Shown one piece after another: positions 1 to 9,719 of a stretch of 64,000 nucleotides of DNA. Under the pieces are notes generated by a model. It was not told where the DNA came from and searched no databases. It worked only from the letters and a program-made list of their open reading frames with translations. Numbering within the stretch: the stretch's first letter is position 1; each line of letters starts with the position of its first letter. A program made the position numbers and the translations under genes. This DNA is from Halichoerus grypus (Eukaryota > Chordata > Mammalia > Carnivora > Phocidae): assembly GCF_964656455.1 (NCBI RefSeq), contig NC_135715.1, positions 167,306,437 through 167,370,436 on the forward strand. The letters are read 5' to 3'.

Positions 1-538
1 ATGTAAATGGATTAGAAAAATGCAGATACTGACAAAATGCACTTTAAAAATAGTTTCAAGTATGTAATATATACACTATCCATAAGAGAGATTATATTCA
101 AAGACACAAAAAGGCTTTAAATATAAATATATAAAATCCTCAACAAACTAACAATTCAAATCCAATAACATATAAGAAGGGTTATACACCATGATCAAGT
201 GTGATTAATCTCATGAATGCAAGATTAGTTCAACATGTAATCAATATGATAAATTATTTTAATAAAATAAAGGACAAAAACGATATAATCATCCCAATTG
301 ATGCAGAAAAAGCATTTGATAAAATTCAACATCCTTTTATGGTAAAAGCACTCAACAAACTAATAGACAGGAATTTCCTCAACCTGATAATATCCATGAA
401 AAACCCGTAGCAAATATCATATTTACTAAAGAAAAACTGAAATATTTATTCCTAAAATCAAGAACAAGATGTATGCTCTTACTGCTTCTATTCAGAATTG
501 TCCTGAAGATTCTAGTCAGAGAAACTGGGCCAATATAA
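1..538 (+). mobile_element. Old L1 (LINE-1) ORF2 fragment, reverse transcriptase region
   Basis: A reading frame at 201-410 carries the L1 ORF2 reverse transcriptase signature around 'IDAEKAFDKIQHPFM' (about 292-340). L1-like sequence continues in other frames to about 535, so frameshifts have accumulated. The element enters from the left edge and is cut at about 539 by two younger L1 3' ends. Its ORF2 resumes at about 975. It is a dead retrotransposon relic with no complete frame. Confidence 0.85.
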
Positions 539-540
539 TT

Positions 541-690
541 AATAATAATAATAATAATAATGGGGTGACTGGGTGATGGACACTGGGGAGGGTATGTGTT
601 CTGGTAAGCGCTGTGAATTGTGCAAGACTGTTGAATCTCAGATCTGTACCTCTGAAACAAATAATGCAATATATGTTAAGAAAGAAAAAA
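541..690 (+). mobile_element. L1 3' end with A-rich tail, inserted in older L1
   Basis: Starts after an AAT run (541-560). It has the L1 3' UTR pattern 'gggtgactgggtgatggac' followed by a segment ending 'aatgcaatatatgttaag' and an A/G-rich tail (about 682-705). Only the last 150 bases of the element are present, so it is strongly 5' truncated. It interrupts the ORF2 of the surrounding older L1. The exact left edge is blurred by the AAT repeat. Confidence 0.65.
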
Positions 691-972
691 AGAAGAAGAA
701 GAATGTAGCAGGAGGGGAAGAATGAAGGGGGGGAAATCGGAGGGGGAGAAGAACCATGAGAGACGATGGACTCTGAAAAACAAACTGAGGGTTCTAGAGG
801 GGAGGGGGTTGGAAGGATGGGTTAGCCTGGTGATGGGTATTGAGGAGGGCACGTTCTGCATGGAGCACTGGGTGTTATGCACAAACAATGAATCATGGAA
901 CACTATATCTAAAACTAATGATGTAATGTATGGGGATTAACATAACAATAAAAAAATTAAAAAAAAAATAAT
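691..972 (+). mobile_element. Younger carnivore-type L1 3' end
   Basis: G-rich lead ('gaagggggggaaatcggagg'), then a 3' UTR with 'gaaccatgagagacgatgg', 'gggtgttatgcacaaac' and 'gatgtaatgtatggggatta', ending in a poly(A)/AT tail. The same subfamily 3' end recurs at 31447-31565 and, on the other strand, at 25659-26262. It lies directly after another L1 3' end, probably inserted in that element's A-rich tail. Small frames here are incidental. Confidence 0.75.
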
Positions 973-1184
973 AATAGTAGCACCCAGATTAAAAAGGAAG
1001 AAGTAAATCTATACCTATTTGCAGATGACATTTTTTTGAAATAGAAAATCCTAAGGATTAAAAAAAAAGAAGAAAATTATTAGAGCTAATAAATGAATTC
1101 AGCAAGTTTGCAGAAAACAAGATCAATTATATTTCTATAAACTATCAACAAACAACCCAAAAATATAATTAAGAAAAGTGTTCT

Positions 1185-1392
1185 GGGGCACCTGGGTGGC
1201 TCAGTCAGTTAAGTGTGGCTCAGTCAGTTAAGCATCTGCCTTCAGCTCAGGTCATGATCTCAGGGTCCTGGGATTGAGCCCCAAGTCTGGCTCCCTGCTC
1301 ATTGGGGAGCCTGCTTCTCCCTCTCCCTCTGCCTCTCCCCCTGTTTGTGCACGCACTCTCTCTCTCTCAAATAAATAAATGAATTTTTTTTA
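1185..1392 (+). mobile_element. Can-SINE with duplicated A-box segment
   Basis: Head 'ggggcacctgggtggctcag', CT-rich body (1310-1370), tail 'aaataaataaatgaa' and T/A run. Flanking similarity 'aagaaaagtgttct' (1171-1184) and 'aagaaaacagtttt' (1393-1406) suggests an eroded TSD. The 18-base segment 'gtggctcagtcagttaag' occurs twice in a row near the head, so the internal promoter A-box region is duplicated. Inserted in old L1 ORF2. Confidence 0.9.
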
Positions 1393-2509
1393 AAGAAAAC
1401 AGTTTTATTTATAATAACATCAGAAAGAATAAAATACTTAGAAATAAATTTAACGAAAGAAGTGCAAGACCTGTACACTAAAAATAACGTTGAAAGAAAT
1501 TAATAAAAACTTAAATAAATGGAAGCACATCATGTGTTCATGGATTAGAAGACTTAATATTGTTACAATAGTGATACTCCCAAACTAATCCATAGATTCA
1601 ATACAAGTTGTATTGTTGAGGTGCATATTTACCAATTCAAAAATTACTACAAAGCTACAGTAATCAGGACAGTGTAGCGTTAGCATAAGGATGGATAGAG
1701 ATCAATAGGATAGAGGTGAGATTCCAGAAATAAACCCTCACATTTTTGGTGAATTAATTTTCAAAGAATATGACAAGACAATTCAATGAGGAAAGAATGG
1801 TTTTCAGGAAATGGTTCTGGGACAACTGGTTCTCAACATGCAAAAGAATAAAGTTGGGCCTGTACCTCACACCATATAAAAAATTAACTCAAAATGAATC
1901 AACTAAACGTAGACACTAAAAGTATAAAACTCTTAGAAAAAAGATCTAAAAATTTTCATGGCCTTGGATTAGGCAATGTTTTCTTACATATGATGCCAAA
2001 AATATAGTAAACCAAAGAAAAAAATGGATATATCAGACTTCATCAAAATTAAATGTTTCAGTGGACAGTGTAAAAAAGTGAAAGGATAAGCTAAGCCACA
2101 GAATTAGATAAAATATTTGCAAATCATACACCTGATTAAGGATAAATATCCAAAAAATGTAAAGAACACTTTCAGCTCAACAATAAAAGGCATATAACTC
2201 AATTTTCAAAATGGATAAAGAATTTGAACAGATAATTTTCCACAGAGGATATATATAAGTAGGCAAGAAGCACATGAAACAATGCTCAATATCATTAGTC
2301 ACTAGGGATGTGCAAATCAAAACCACAATGAGATACTACTTCACACCTACTAAAATAGCTAAAATTAAAAAAAAAAAAATGACAAGCTATACCAAGTTTT
2401 GGTAATGATGTGGAAAAACTGAAACCTTCACACACTGCTGGTATGAAGAATGTAAAAATGGTGCAGCTCGCTTTGAAAAAAAGTTTAGCAGTTACTCAAA
2501 TTATTAAAA

Positions 2510-2608
2510 ATATAGTTATATATAACTATAGATATATATATTTATAGGATGTATAGGATATATATATATACACAAATATATATATACTTATAGATGTGTG
2601 TGTGTGTA

Positions 2609-2648
<40 letters not shown>
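2510..2648. repeat. TA/TG microsatellite
   Basis: Alternating TA tracts (for example 2619-2648) with TG runs (2595-2620), embedded in the old L1. Several short overlapping frames here are produced by the repeat and are not genes. Probably length-variable. Confidence 0.9.
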
Positions 2649-2651
<3 letters not shown>

Positions 2652-3130
2652 GTTTCATTCCTAGGCATTTATACAAGAGAATTGGAAACATATATCCATA
2701 TAAAAACTTGTACACAAATGTGCATAGCAGCACAATTCACAGCATCCAAGAAGTGGAAACAACCCAGATGTGCATCAACTGTGTTTATCAGTGGATGAAC
2801 AAAATGTGGAATATCCTACAATGGAATATTAAGTCATAAAAAGGGATGAGGAACTAATACATGTTACTACATGGATTAAAGTAAGAGAAAGGAGTCAGGC
2901 ACAAAAGGCGACACAGTGTATGGTTCCATTCATATTATATGTCCAAAGTAGGCAAATCCACAGGGATAGAAAGGAAGTTAATAGTTCTTAGGGGCTAGGG
3001 AAAGTGAGAGTGCGACGTACACTGCTATAGGTATGGCAGTTTCTTTTTATGGTGATGAAAATGTTCTGAAATTAGATAGTGGTGATGGTTGCACAACTTT
3101 GTGAATATGCTAAAACCCACAGAATTGTAC

Positions 3131-3330
3131 TTTTTTTTTTAAGATTTTATTTATTTATTTGACATAGAGAGACATAGTGAGAGCAGGAACACAAGCAGGG
3201 GGTGAGTGGGAGATGGATAAGCAGGCTCCCCCGCTGAGCAGGAAGCCCGACGCGGGGCTCCAACCCAGGACCCTGAGACCGTGACCCGAGCCGAAGGCAG
3301 ACGCCTAACGACTGAGCCACCCAGGCGCCC
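3131..3330 (-). mobile_element. Can-SINE, antisense, in L1 3' UTR
   Basis: Reads poly(T), then 'aagattttatttatttattt', a GA-rich body and the reversed head 'ctgagccacccaggcgccc'. Short flanking duplication 'tgtactt' at 3127-3133 and 3331-3337. It splits the 3' UTR of the old L1, so it is younger than that element. Confidence 0.92.
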
Positions 3331-3409
3331 TGTACTTCTTAGACGGGTGAATTTTCCTTAGTTCTGAATTATATCTCAATTTTAAAATAGAGCTAGGAAA
3401 AAATATACT

Positions 3410-3665
3410 ATGTAAATCTTAATCAAAAGAAGTCTGGCATGATTATATTAATGTCAGACAAATTGGCCTTTGCAAAAACAATATTACCAGGAAAGGAGGA
3501 ACATTAATTATGATACATGGAATAATTCATCAAGAAAACCTAATAACCCTTATACGTGCATATATACTATTTCAGGGCTTCAAACTACCTGACGGAAAAT
3601 CTAACAGAATGGAAAGGAGAAATAGACAAATCTACAATTATAGTTGGATATTTCAATACTCTTGT
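3410..3665 (+). mobile_element. Second L1 ORF2 fragment, endonuclease region
   Basis: Sequence such as 'acaaatctacaattatagtt' (3627-3646) matches the L1 ORF2 endonuclease domain by eye (translated 'IDKSTIIVG', then 'YFNT' where family members usually carry DFNT). This belongs near the start of ORF2, so it cannot be part of the element that ended at 3405. It is a separate insertion fragment with frameshifts. Confidence 0.6.
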
Positions 3666-3784
3666 CTCTACTTAGAGATCAAATAAAAAGAAAATCTGTG
3701 GGGACATTGATATAAACGACAATATTGGGCAAATTGGCATAACTGACGCTTATAAATACTCCACTTAACAACAGCACTATACAC

Positions 3785-4630
3785 ATTGTTTTTCCTAACA
3801 AATTGATGGAGATATAATTTACATACTATAAAATTTGTTCTTTGTAAGTGTACAGTGTGATGAATTTTAGTAGGTTTACACAGTTGTGCACCTATAACAA
3901 TCCAGTTTGGGAACACTAAAAACACCACAAAAAAATTCCCTCATGCTGGTTTGTAGTCAATTGTTGTCCCCATTCTTCACATCAGGCAACCAGCCATCTA
4001 CTTTCTGTTTCTATTGTTCTGCCTTTTCTAAAATTTCACACTAATGAAATCATACAGTAAGTAGTCTTTTGTGTCTGGCTTCTTTAATTTAGAAAAATGT
4101 CTTTGAGGTTTATCTTGCCTGTTGCACATGTCAGTATTTGGTCCCATTATTGCATGGTAGTGTTCTAGCGTAGAACAGTATTATCTGCTCACAAGTTCAT
4201 GGACATTAGGGTGGCTTCTAGGTTTCAGCTATTATGAATTATGCTGCTCTGAACATCTTCATGTGGACATATGTTTCCTTTTTCTTGGGCAGAGAACCGA
4301 GAGTGGAACACCTAGGTATATGTAAGTGCACGTTTCCATTTTTAAGAAACTGACAAACTGTTCTCCAAAGTGAATGTAGAGCTTTATACTATGACCATCC
4401 ATGTACGAGAATTCCAGTGTCTTCATATCCACACCGACACTCGGTATTGTCAGTCTTTGTAATTATATTCTTTCTAGGGTATATGTAGCATCTTCCCATG
4501 TTCTTAGTAGCCATTACTATATATTCTGTGGTAAAGGTATCTTTTCACATATTTAGTCTTTTGATGGAGGCCTGAGATGGGTTGTTTATCTTCATATTAC
4601 TGAGTTCTTTATAATTGCTGCGTACAAAGC
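3785..4630 (-). mobile_element. Old L1 3' part, antisense
   Basis: Reading the plus strand, the segment begins 'tttcctaacaaattgatgga' and 'agatataatttacatactat', then 'tgtctggcttctttaattt', 'gaaactgacaaactgttctcc' and 'gagttctttataattgctg'. These are the reverse complement of old L1M ORF2 3' end and 3' UTR sequence. Divergence is high. It borders the retroviral element. Confidence 0.65.
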
Positions 4631-4648
4631 CTTTATAGAATGTAGGAT

Positions 4649-5110
4649 TGTTGGTTCACTTGGGAAGTTGGGGAGCTCCCCGGGGGGAGGTGGGGATCTG
4701 AAACTGGCCCCCTGTACACAGAGGGCAAGGAGAGACTGAAGAAAGAAGCAAGCCCCTACAGATGGGTAGGTGGCAGGATTAATAAGCAAGGGAACTTACA
4801 TTTGAGGCTTGTCGTGGGCGGCCCCAAGATGAATAGATCTCTGTGCTCGCCTTCCAGGAAAAATGTTTGTAAGAGGCCTTACCTGGGTTCAGACGTTCTC
4901 AGCAACACATTGCTCTCTCACAGCTGCATCCTTGAAAACCGCTCCCATTTTGGGAATGGTGGATAGAACGTACTTTTGAAGCACAGGGGAGGGGGTGGGA
5001 CGCCCCTGACTGCCCCAATCCAGCTCGCAGGTCAACCGATGGTCACGTCCTCTCGATGACCTCTTCTAACCCTTTACCTCTCCAGTGACCAGCTCTTACA
5101 ATCTTAAATG
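4649..5110 (-). repeat. Candidate 3' LTR of the retroviral element
   Basis: Lies where the 3' LTR of a minus-strand provirus should be, between the Pol-side sequence and old L1. It is GC-richer than its surroundings. On the plus strand it can be read as starting 'tgttggttcacttgg' (4649), compatible with the TG...CA termini of LTRs, but I could not fix the inner edge and saw no matching 5' LTR. It could also be an unrelated unique or repeat segment. Confidence 0.4.
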
Positions 5111-5178
5111 CCCCCTTGTCTGTAGTATGCCGAGTGGTAAGCAAGGGGTTTCACTAGCAAGGAGGTGACTCATTTGGC

Positions 5179-5198
5179 ACAGAATGTGCCCATCTGGC
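5179..5198 (+). repeat. 20-bp direct repeat, first copy (second at 5681-5700)
   Basis: The segment 'acagaatgtgcccatctggc' occurs identically at 5179-5198 and 5681-5700, in the 3' part of the retroviral element. Flanks are only weakly alike. Origin unknown. Confidence 0.8.
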
Positions 5199-5241
5199 AT
5201 TGGAAGCAGATGCCACAGCGATGGTATGAGCACATGCAGGA

Positions 5242-5267
5242 AAACAACAACAACAACAACAACAACA
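5242..5267. repeat. (AAC)n microsatellite
   Basis: About eight AAC units in a row. It encodes a meaningless run of valines in an antisense frame. Confidence 0.95.
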
Positions 5268-5269
5268 TA

Positions 5270-6556
5270 CACACAGATTAAGATAATGACCATTAAATTA
5301 AGTAACAATTTTTTTCTACTAAAAGCCCCATGATCCAAACCACTAATTTATTAAGTCCCCTAGGCTGGGGGGCAGATCACTCAGGGTGTTCACTTGTGTC
5401 CTCATGTAATTTAATAAAGATGATACAGTAGTAGACTCATCAGGTATGAATGCACAACATTGTTTGGATAATGGCACAGGTGTCTTCTTGCAAAGCAGTA
5501 ATAATGTCCAAGGCCATTCTATTTTGGAGTCATTTAGGTATTCATTAAAGACAAGATTTTCAGGCTGTCATTTAAGGTTGTTGGCTGCATTTAGTAGGGA
5601 CTTTTTCTCTGTGTGCTGTAACATCCTCCAGGCCAGGGGAGGGGGAAAAAAGTGGCCAAATGATCACATGCCAGTAGAAAACAGAATGTGCCCATCTGGC
5701 CTTGAGAAGAGGGAAGTTGACCAGTTTTGTTACCTTGGGGCAAACTCTCCCCTATGTCCAGGGAAAACCCAGGGTATAGCAGCCCCAACCACACAGGTGG
5801 CAGCCACAGACAAGATTTGTGTCTCACAACCATGGGAATTCATTCGGGGCTACCCAATACACACCTGGGTGGTATGACTAGTCTGTGCCAAACTAACTGC
5901 TATCCTTAATATGACAGAATGGCCACACAGTCCCAGTAATATCCATCCCATATTCCTGGGATAATTGGGTTGGTCCTGTTTGGCATTTTTCTGTCCCCAG
6001 CTTGGAATAAGGGTGCCTTTGTGTTCAGATCTGCATAACCTGAGTCGAGCCACAGGAACCCATCCCAAATCTGAGCATTGTGACTCATGGCCTTGGTGGT
6101 GATATTTTTAGGACCCTTCCAGTCAGCAGTTGGATGGGTTGCCTCTGTAGTTTGATAGAAAAAGAATCCCCTTGCCCAGGGTTATTGATAGTATGTGCCA
6201 CAGGCCAGGTTTCTGGGTCAGCATTGATCAGGTGGATTAAAAATACTAGTCCTAGCTTGTTCTTCCTTAATGTACTGCTTTAGGGCCTTCCAATCCCTTC
6301 CCTGGAGTGGTTATGCCCACCATGACAATCATGACAAGCTACAGAGGGGCAGTGCCCACATACCCAATAGTGGGTTGATTTCTTGGCCAGGCAGATGAGC
6401 TGGCCCATTGTAGAAAGGTATTTCCATCAGGTGCCCATCCCATGACTGGATACCACAGGAATAGCAGAAGTCTAAGGTTGAAAAGATGGATATTTAGTAG
6501 GAACTTGTATGGGAGGGTCTTCCCTTTCTACAAGAATTACACTTGTGGCCTGATCC
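5270..6556 (-). mobile_element. Retroviral element, part downstream of integrase, unassigned
   Basis: Only short minus-strand frames remain (for example 5591-5833 and 5906-6088), together with antisense plus-strand frames (5446-5877). In class III elements this zone may hold a dUTPase or env remnant, but I see no motif that decides. Direction and continuity with pol are the only reasons to include it in the provirus. Confidence 0.45.
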
Positions 6557-7530
6557 TTAGATGTTAATGTGCTGCAGCTTTAGGAATCTGACCTGGTTGT
6601 GTATACCATACTGTTGGCCAGGGGAAGCAGCCCTATCCAGTGTGAGGAGGTTTTTTCGGGGATGGCATATGCCAGACCAGGACCCCACCTTCTTTCCTCT
6701 TTCAATGGTGCATTTCCCATTCCAGGTCTGGTGTGTTTCAGCAGGTCCAACTTGCAGCAGGACAATGGGATCCCGGTGGAGACTGAGTAGTTTCCACTCA
6801 CCCAGTGGTGCAAAGTAACTCCCTATCCAGGTGCGATATCCCATTGCAGATTCCAGTTGATAATGCTTTTCCCAGGTGTGATGGGCCTTGGTATTCTCAG
6901 CAGCATTACCCCAAGGAGAATCAGAATAACGACTGTTTCCCAAAACTTCTATACCTTTTACAGTATTGGGCATTTTGGCAGGTGTCCCCAGTCTGGCATA
7001 CAGAGCAACAGGGCCTACTGGTTGATCATTCAAATGTATTAAAGCCTGAGAAAGTACTGCCCAGCCAAGGTGGTTTTACCTGTTAGTAATTCGGTCTGCT
7101 GCTTTAACATTCCATTCTTCTTTTTGACCAACCCTGCTGTCTGCATGTTATAAGGAAGATGGAAACTCCATTCAATGTTTTGTCCTTTTGCCCACTCTTG
7201 CACATCATAACCTTTAAAATGTGACCCCTAATCACTTTCTATTCAATGAGGGTATCTGTACGTAGTACTTAGCTCCTCTAATCCCCTAATGGTGGCAGCC
7301 TGGTTTGCGCAGCAACAGGGGAAAGCTTGGGCTAGGCCAGACCAAGTGTTTCCACACAAACCAAGGCATACTTCGAATCCTCTCTCAGAGGAAGGGGGAC
7401 AGTATAATTAATTTGCCGATCCCTTACTGGTTGGGAACTCCAGTGGATGGTTCCAGATTCCTTTGGCAGTTGCCTTGGTGTTGTCTAGAACACACAGAGC
7501 ATGCTGTTACTGTATTAACCAAGTAAGTGT
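6557..7530 (-). pseudogene. Retroviral integrase remnant, catalytic residues lost
   Basis: The minus strand shows a core-domain strand 'KYALVCVET' (about 7347-7373), a segment reading E-S-D-stop-G-S-H-F (7216-7239) and a later 'GLVKKKNG' (about 7111-7134). The C-terminal part is open at 6557-7033 and begins 'NDQPVGPVALYARLGTP'. Against the D,D-35-E pattern of retroviral integrases, the first Asp is Glu (codon 7350-7352), the second Asp is kept (7231-7233) but is followed at once by a TAG stop (7228-7230), and the Glu position is Lys (7123-7125). The protein would have catalysed proviral integration and is clearly dead. Confidence 0.75.
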
Positions 7531-7533
7531 ATT

Positions 7534-8130
7534 TCAATCCTGCATCCTTGGCAATGCAGCACTCCTCCTGGGTGCTATGGTGGTTGCTCTTTTTAGCACC
7601 CAATCTGCTGCATCTACTGAAGAGTCAGTTGCTAGGGCTTGTTCCCAAGCTAGGGCATCAGCTTCCTGATGGCCAAGGGACGTCAGTACCTTATGAGCTG
7701 GGACATGGAAGACAGTGAGGACTGCCTCAGACTCTTGCATGGGAATCCAAATGTCTTTCCACATATCCTGACCCCAGAAGGGCTTATTCATGATCATCCA
7801 CCCCTTGGATTCCCATTGGTCAAGCCATAGAGTTAATCCCTTTAGAACAGCCCAACTGTCAGTGCAAAGGGTTAATGGCCAAGGCTCATGAACGAACACC
7901 AGCCAAACCACTCTGAGTTCAGCCCAGTAGCTGCCCTGGTTTGTTCCTGTTTCCACCCAGATGGTGTCAGTATTGGGCTGCAGTCTATGTGGATGGGTTG
8001 CCCTGACTAGACCCATCTCTTTACCATGCATCAGGGAGAATTTCCTCCACTCCCTCTCTATAGGCCAAAGAGGCCACCACAGGAGTGGGGCAGAGGCATT
8101 TAGAAATTCTACATATTCTACAGGGCCCAA
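7534..8130 (-). pseudogene. Retroviral RNase H domain remnant
   Basis: A 198-codon minus-strand frame. 'CTDSWAVLKGLTLWL' is the RNase H strand carrying a catalytic Asp followed by the helix, and 'HVPAHKVLTSLGHQEADALA' is the C-terminal His/Asp motif region. The N-terminal part is poorly conserved. It sits between the reverse transcriptase pieces (right) and integrase (left), as in Pol. RNase H would degrade the RNA of the RNA-DNA hybrid. The frame ends just before the integrase zinc-binding region, where stops begin. Confidence 0.8.
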
Positions 8131-8840
8131 TAGTACTGTATTCCTAGAGACAGTGGGCTGGTGGGTAGGGTGCTCCTCTGCTGCAAATAGGCCTTGGTTA
8201 AAGTGGGAGTTTGAGCCACAGCAGAAGTGGGTTGATGGAACACATTACTACTCCACCCCTTGATAAGAAGGGAAGCTCCTACCATGGCATGCTGTTCTTT
8301 CATGAGAGGGTTTACCTGGAGGAGCGCTCTGTCCACTGCTGGGAGTTGTTACTCTGTGGACGTATATCAGGTTTCTGCTTCCTTCCACAGCTGGGACCAA
8401 AATCCTAGGGGTATTCTTTCCTCCTGTCTCTGCCACAGTGCCCATCCTATACCTTCCAGAGTCACAGATACATCTAACTGAGATGGAAGCCCAGAGCTTC
8501 AATCTGCTTCACCAGTATTTTTGCTTTCTCAAAGGCAGCTTGCTACATTGATATTCATTCTCACATGTGTCCTTTCTTTGTCAGGTGGTATAAGAGATGG
8601 CAGCCCTGTGACAGGCCCTTCAAAATAAGACAAGTCCTTCAAAATCCCCAAATCCTCACAAACTCTTTTACCTCTCTCATGTCCTGAGGGGTTAGATAGG
8701 CTTGCACCTTATCAATCACGGTGTCTTGGACAACATGTGTCTTTACCTAACCAAAGGACTCCCCAAAACTTTATGGCAGTGCCTGGGTCTTAAAATTCTG
8801 TGGGTTCACTGCCAATCCTCTCCATCACAAATGTTCCAGA
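8131..8840 (-). pseudogene. Retroviral Pol, reverse transcriptase connection region remnant
   Basis: Between the YIDD motif and RNase H lie overlapping short frames (8118-8336 and 8248-8502) in different registers, with phrases such as 'RALLQVNPLMKEQHAMV' that fit the connection region by position. At least two frameshifts are needed to cross it. Little else can be said of the 8510-8840 part. Confidence 0.6.
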
Positions 8841-8845
8841 AATGT

Positions 8846-9318
8846 CTACAGGGTGTCCTGCAGGAGAGGCAAGTCTTTATATGAAAACATTGTATCATCA
8901 ATGTAATGGACCCATTTTAGTGATGTGGGGAAGGAGAACAGGGACAGATCTTTGGCTCGCATCTCATGAGATATGGTAGAACTGTGCAGGTAGCCTTGCG
9001 GAAACACTTGAAAGGTCCATTGTTGCCTCTCTCTCATAAAGACAAAATTCACCTTCTGACTTAGCAGCAAAGGTTTTACTGAAAAAAATCATTTGCTAAA
9101 TCCAGTACAGCATGATACACTTCTAGGACCTTGGCCAAGGTATCTAAGATGATGGCAATACAGGGAACAGCCACATGGCTGCCCCAGGGTGGGGGGGGGG
9201 GGGTCACTACCTTATTCAATTCTTGGTAGTCAGTGATCATCCACCATGATTCATGTGGCTTTTTTACTGGTCCTACCAGGCTATTAGGAGCACTATGGGC
9301 AGGGCATACAATATCCAC
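8846..9318 (-). pseudogene. Retroviral reverse transcriptase core remnant
   Basis: The frame 9318-9076 begins near 'IVCPAHSAPNSLVGPVKKP' and reads 'WWMITDYQELNKVV', the fingers region. The frame 9070-8846 has 'QQWTFQVFPQGYLHSSTIS' (the LPQG-type motif with L to F) and 'VHYIDDTMF', with the YXDD catalytic box intact as YIDD at 8894-8905. The two frames are separated by a stop and frameshift near 9073. A run of 13 G on the plus strand (9191-9203) encodes a proline stretch and is a likely slippage site. Confidence 0.85.
9191..9203 (+). repeat. G13 homopolymer
   Basis: Thirteen consecutive G inside the decayed reverse transcriptase. Prone to length variation and sequencing error, so the local frame should not be trusted. 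Confidence 0.95.
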
Positions 9319-9332
9319 TTGGTGTAGTTCTT

Positions 9333-9525
9333 TCTTTTTTTTTTAAGATTTTATTTATTTGACAGAGAGAGAGACAGCGAGAGGGAACACAAGCAGGGGG
9401 AGTGGGAAAGGGAGAAGCAGGCCCCCCGCTGAGCAGCGAGCCCGACATGGGGCTCGATTCCTGGACCCTGGGATCATGACTTGAGCCGAAGGCAGACGCT
9501 TAACGACTGAGCCACCCAGGCGCCC
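9333..9525 (-). mobile_element. Can-SINE, young, inserted in the retroviral reverse transcriptase
   Basis: T-rich start, 'aagattttatttatttgaca', GA-rich body and reversed head 'gccacccaggcgcc'. Flanked by a perfect 18-base TSD 'ccacttggtgtagttctt' at 9315-9332 and 9526-9543. The undamaged TSD shows the SINE arrived well after the retroviral element had decayed. Confidence 0.97.
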
Positions 9526-9543
9526 CCACTTGGTGTAGTTCTT

Positions 9544-9690
9544 AGATAGTTTCTCCTTTTTCCTTATGCCCCCCCACCCTAGGCAATTTATATTGTTTGA
9601 CAGTTACTGCTCTTCATTGGGGTGGTAGATTTACTAGTTTCAGTTGGTGTTTTCCCTCAGAAAAAAAACCTCAGAGTTTACAGTTTGATT
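9544..9690 (-). pseudogene. Retroviral Pol, N-terminal reverse transcriptase remnant
   Basis: Continues the Pol reading on the far side of the SINE, with stops. The right-hand limit is my estimate; at about 9720 the sequence becomes sense L1. Loss of everything upstream of reverse transcriptase marks the 5' truncation of the provirus. Confidence 0.5.
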
Positions 9691-9719
9691 ACTCTAACCA
9701 GGAGGCAGAGCTCACTGAT

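Larger units (their letters stand above)
975..3405 (+). mobile_element. Old L1 continued: ORF2 C-terminal two thirds plus 3' UTR, multiply interrupted
   Basis: Resumes the ORF2 broken at about 539. 'LFADDIFLK' (about 1017-1043) is the region of the catalytic YADD-type motif, here with Y replaced by F. Sequence diagnostic of mid ORF2 follows (1396-2440), then the ORF2 C-terminal end (2650-2850) and an old L1M-type 3' UTR (3040-3400, 'gatggttgcacaactttgtg'). It is broken by stops, a SINE at 1185, a TA/TG microsatellite at 2510 and a SINE at 3131. With the first 538 bases this is one element of at least about 2.5 kb net. Confidence 0.8.
4649..9690 (-). mobile_element. Endogenous retrovirus, 5'-truncated and decayed, probably class III (ERVL-like)
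   Basis: On the minus strand the order is reverse transcriptase (from about 9690 down to 8846), connection and RNase H (8840-7534), integrase (7530-6557), an unassigned downstream stretch, then a candidate LTR. Gag, protease and the 5' LTR are not seen. To the right, L1 sequence begins at about 9720. Pol is split by frameshifts and stops into at least five frames, and a SINE interrupts it at 9333-9525. The class III call rests on a degraded 'Y..PLP' motif ahead of the integrase core and on the overall Pol pattern; it is an inference. No frame could make a working polyprotein. Confidence 0.8.

Noticed and set aside
1185..1260. tRNA gene from the A/B-box-like SINE head
   Set aside because: The head is tRNA-derived, but the copy continues into the SINE CT body and A-rich tail and cannot fold as a tRNA; the same holds for all sixteen copies.
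2542..2839. Tyr/Ile/Val-rich frames on both strands
   Set aside because: Produced by the TA/TG microsatellite, plus an old L1 ORF2 end.
5446..5877. 143-codon plus-strand frame as a gene
   Set aside because: It is antisense to the decayed retroviral element and has no domain.
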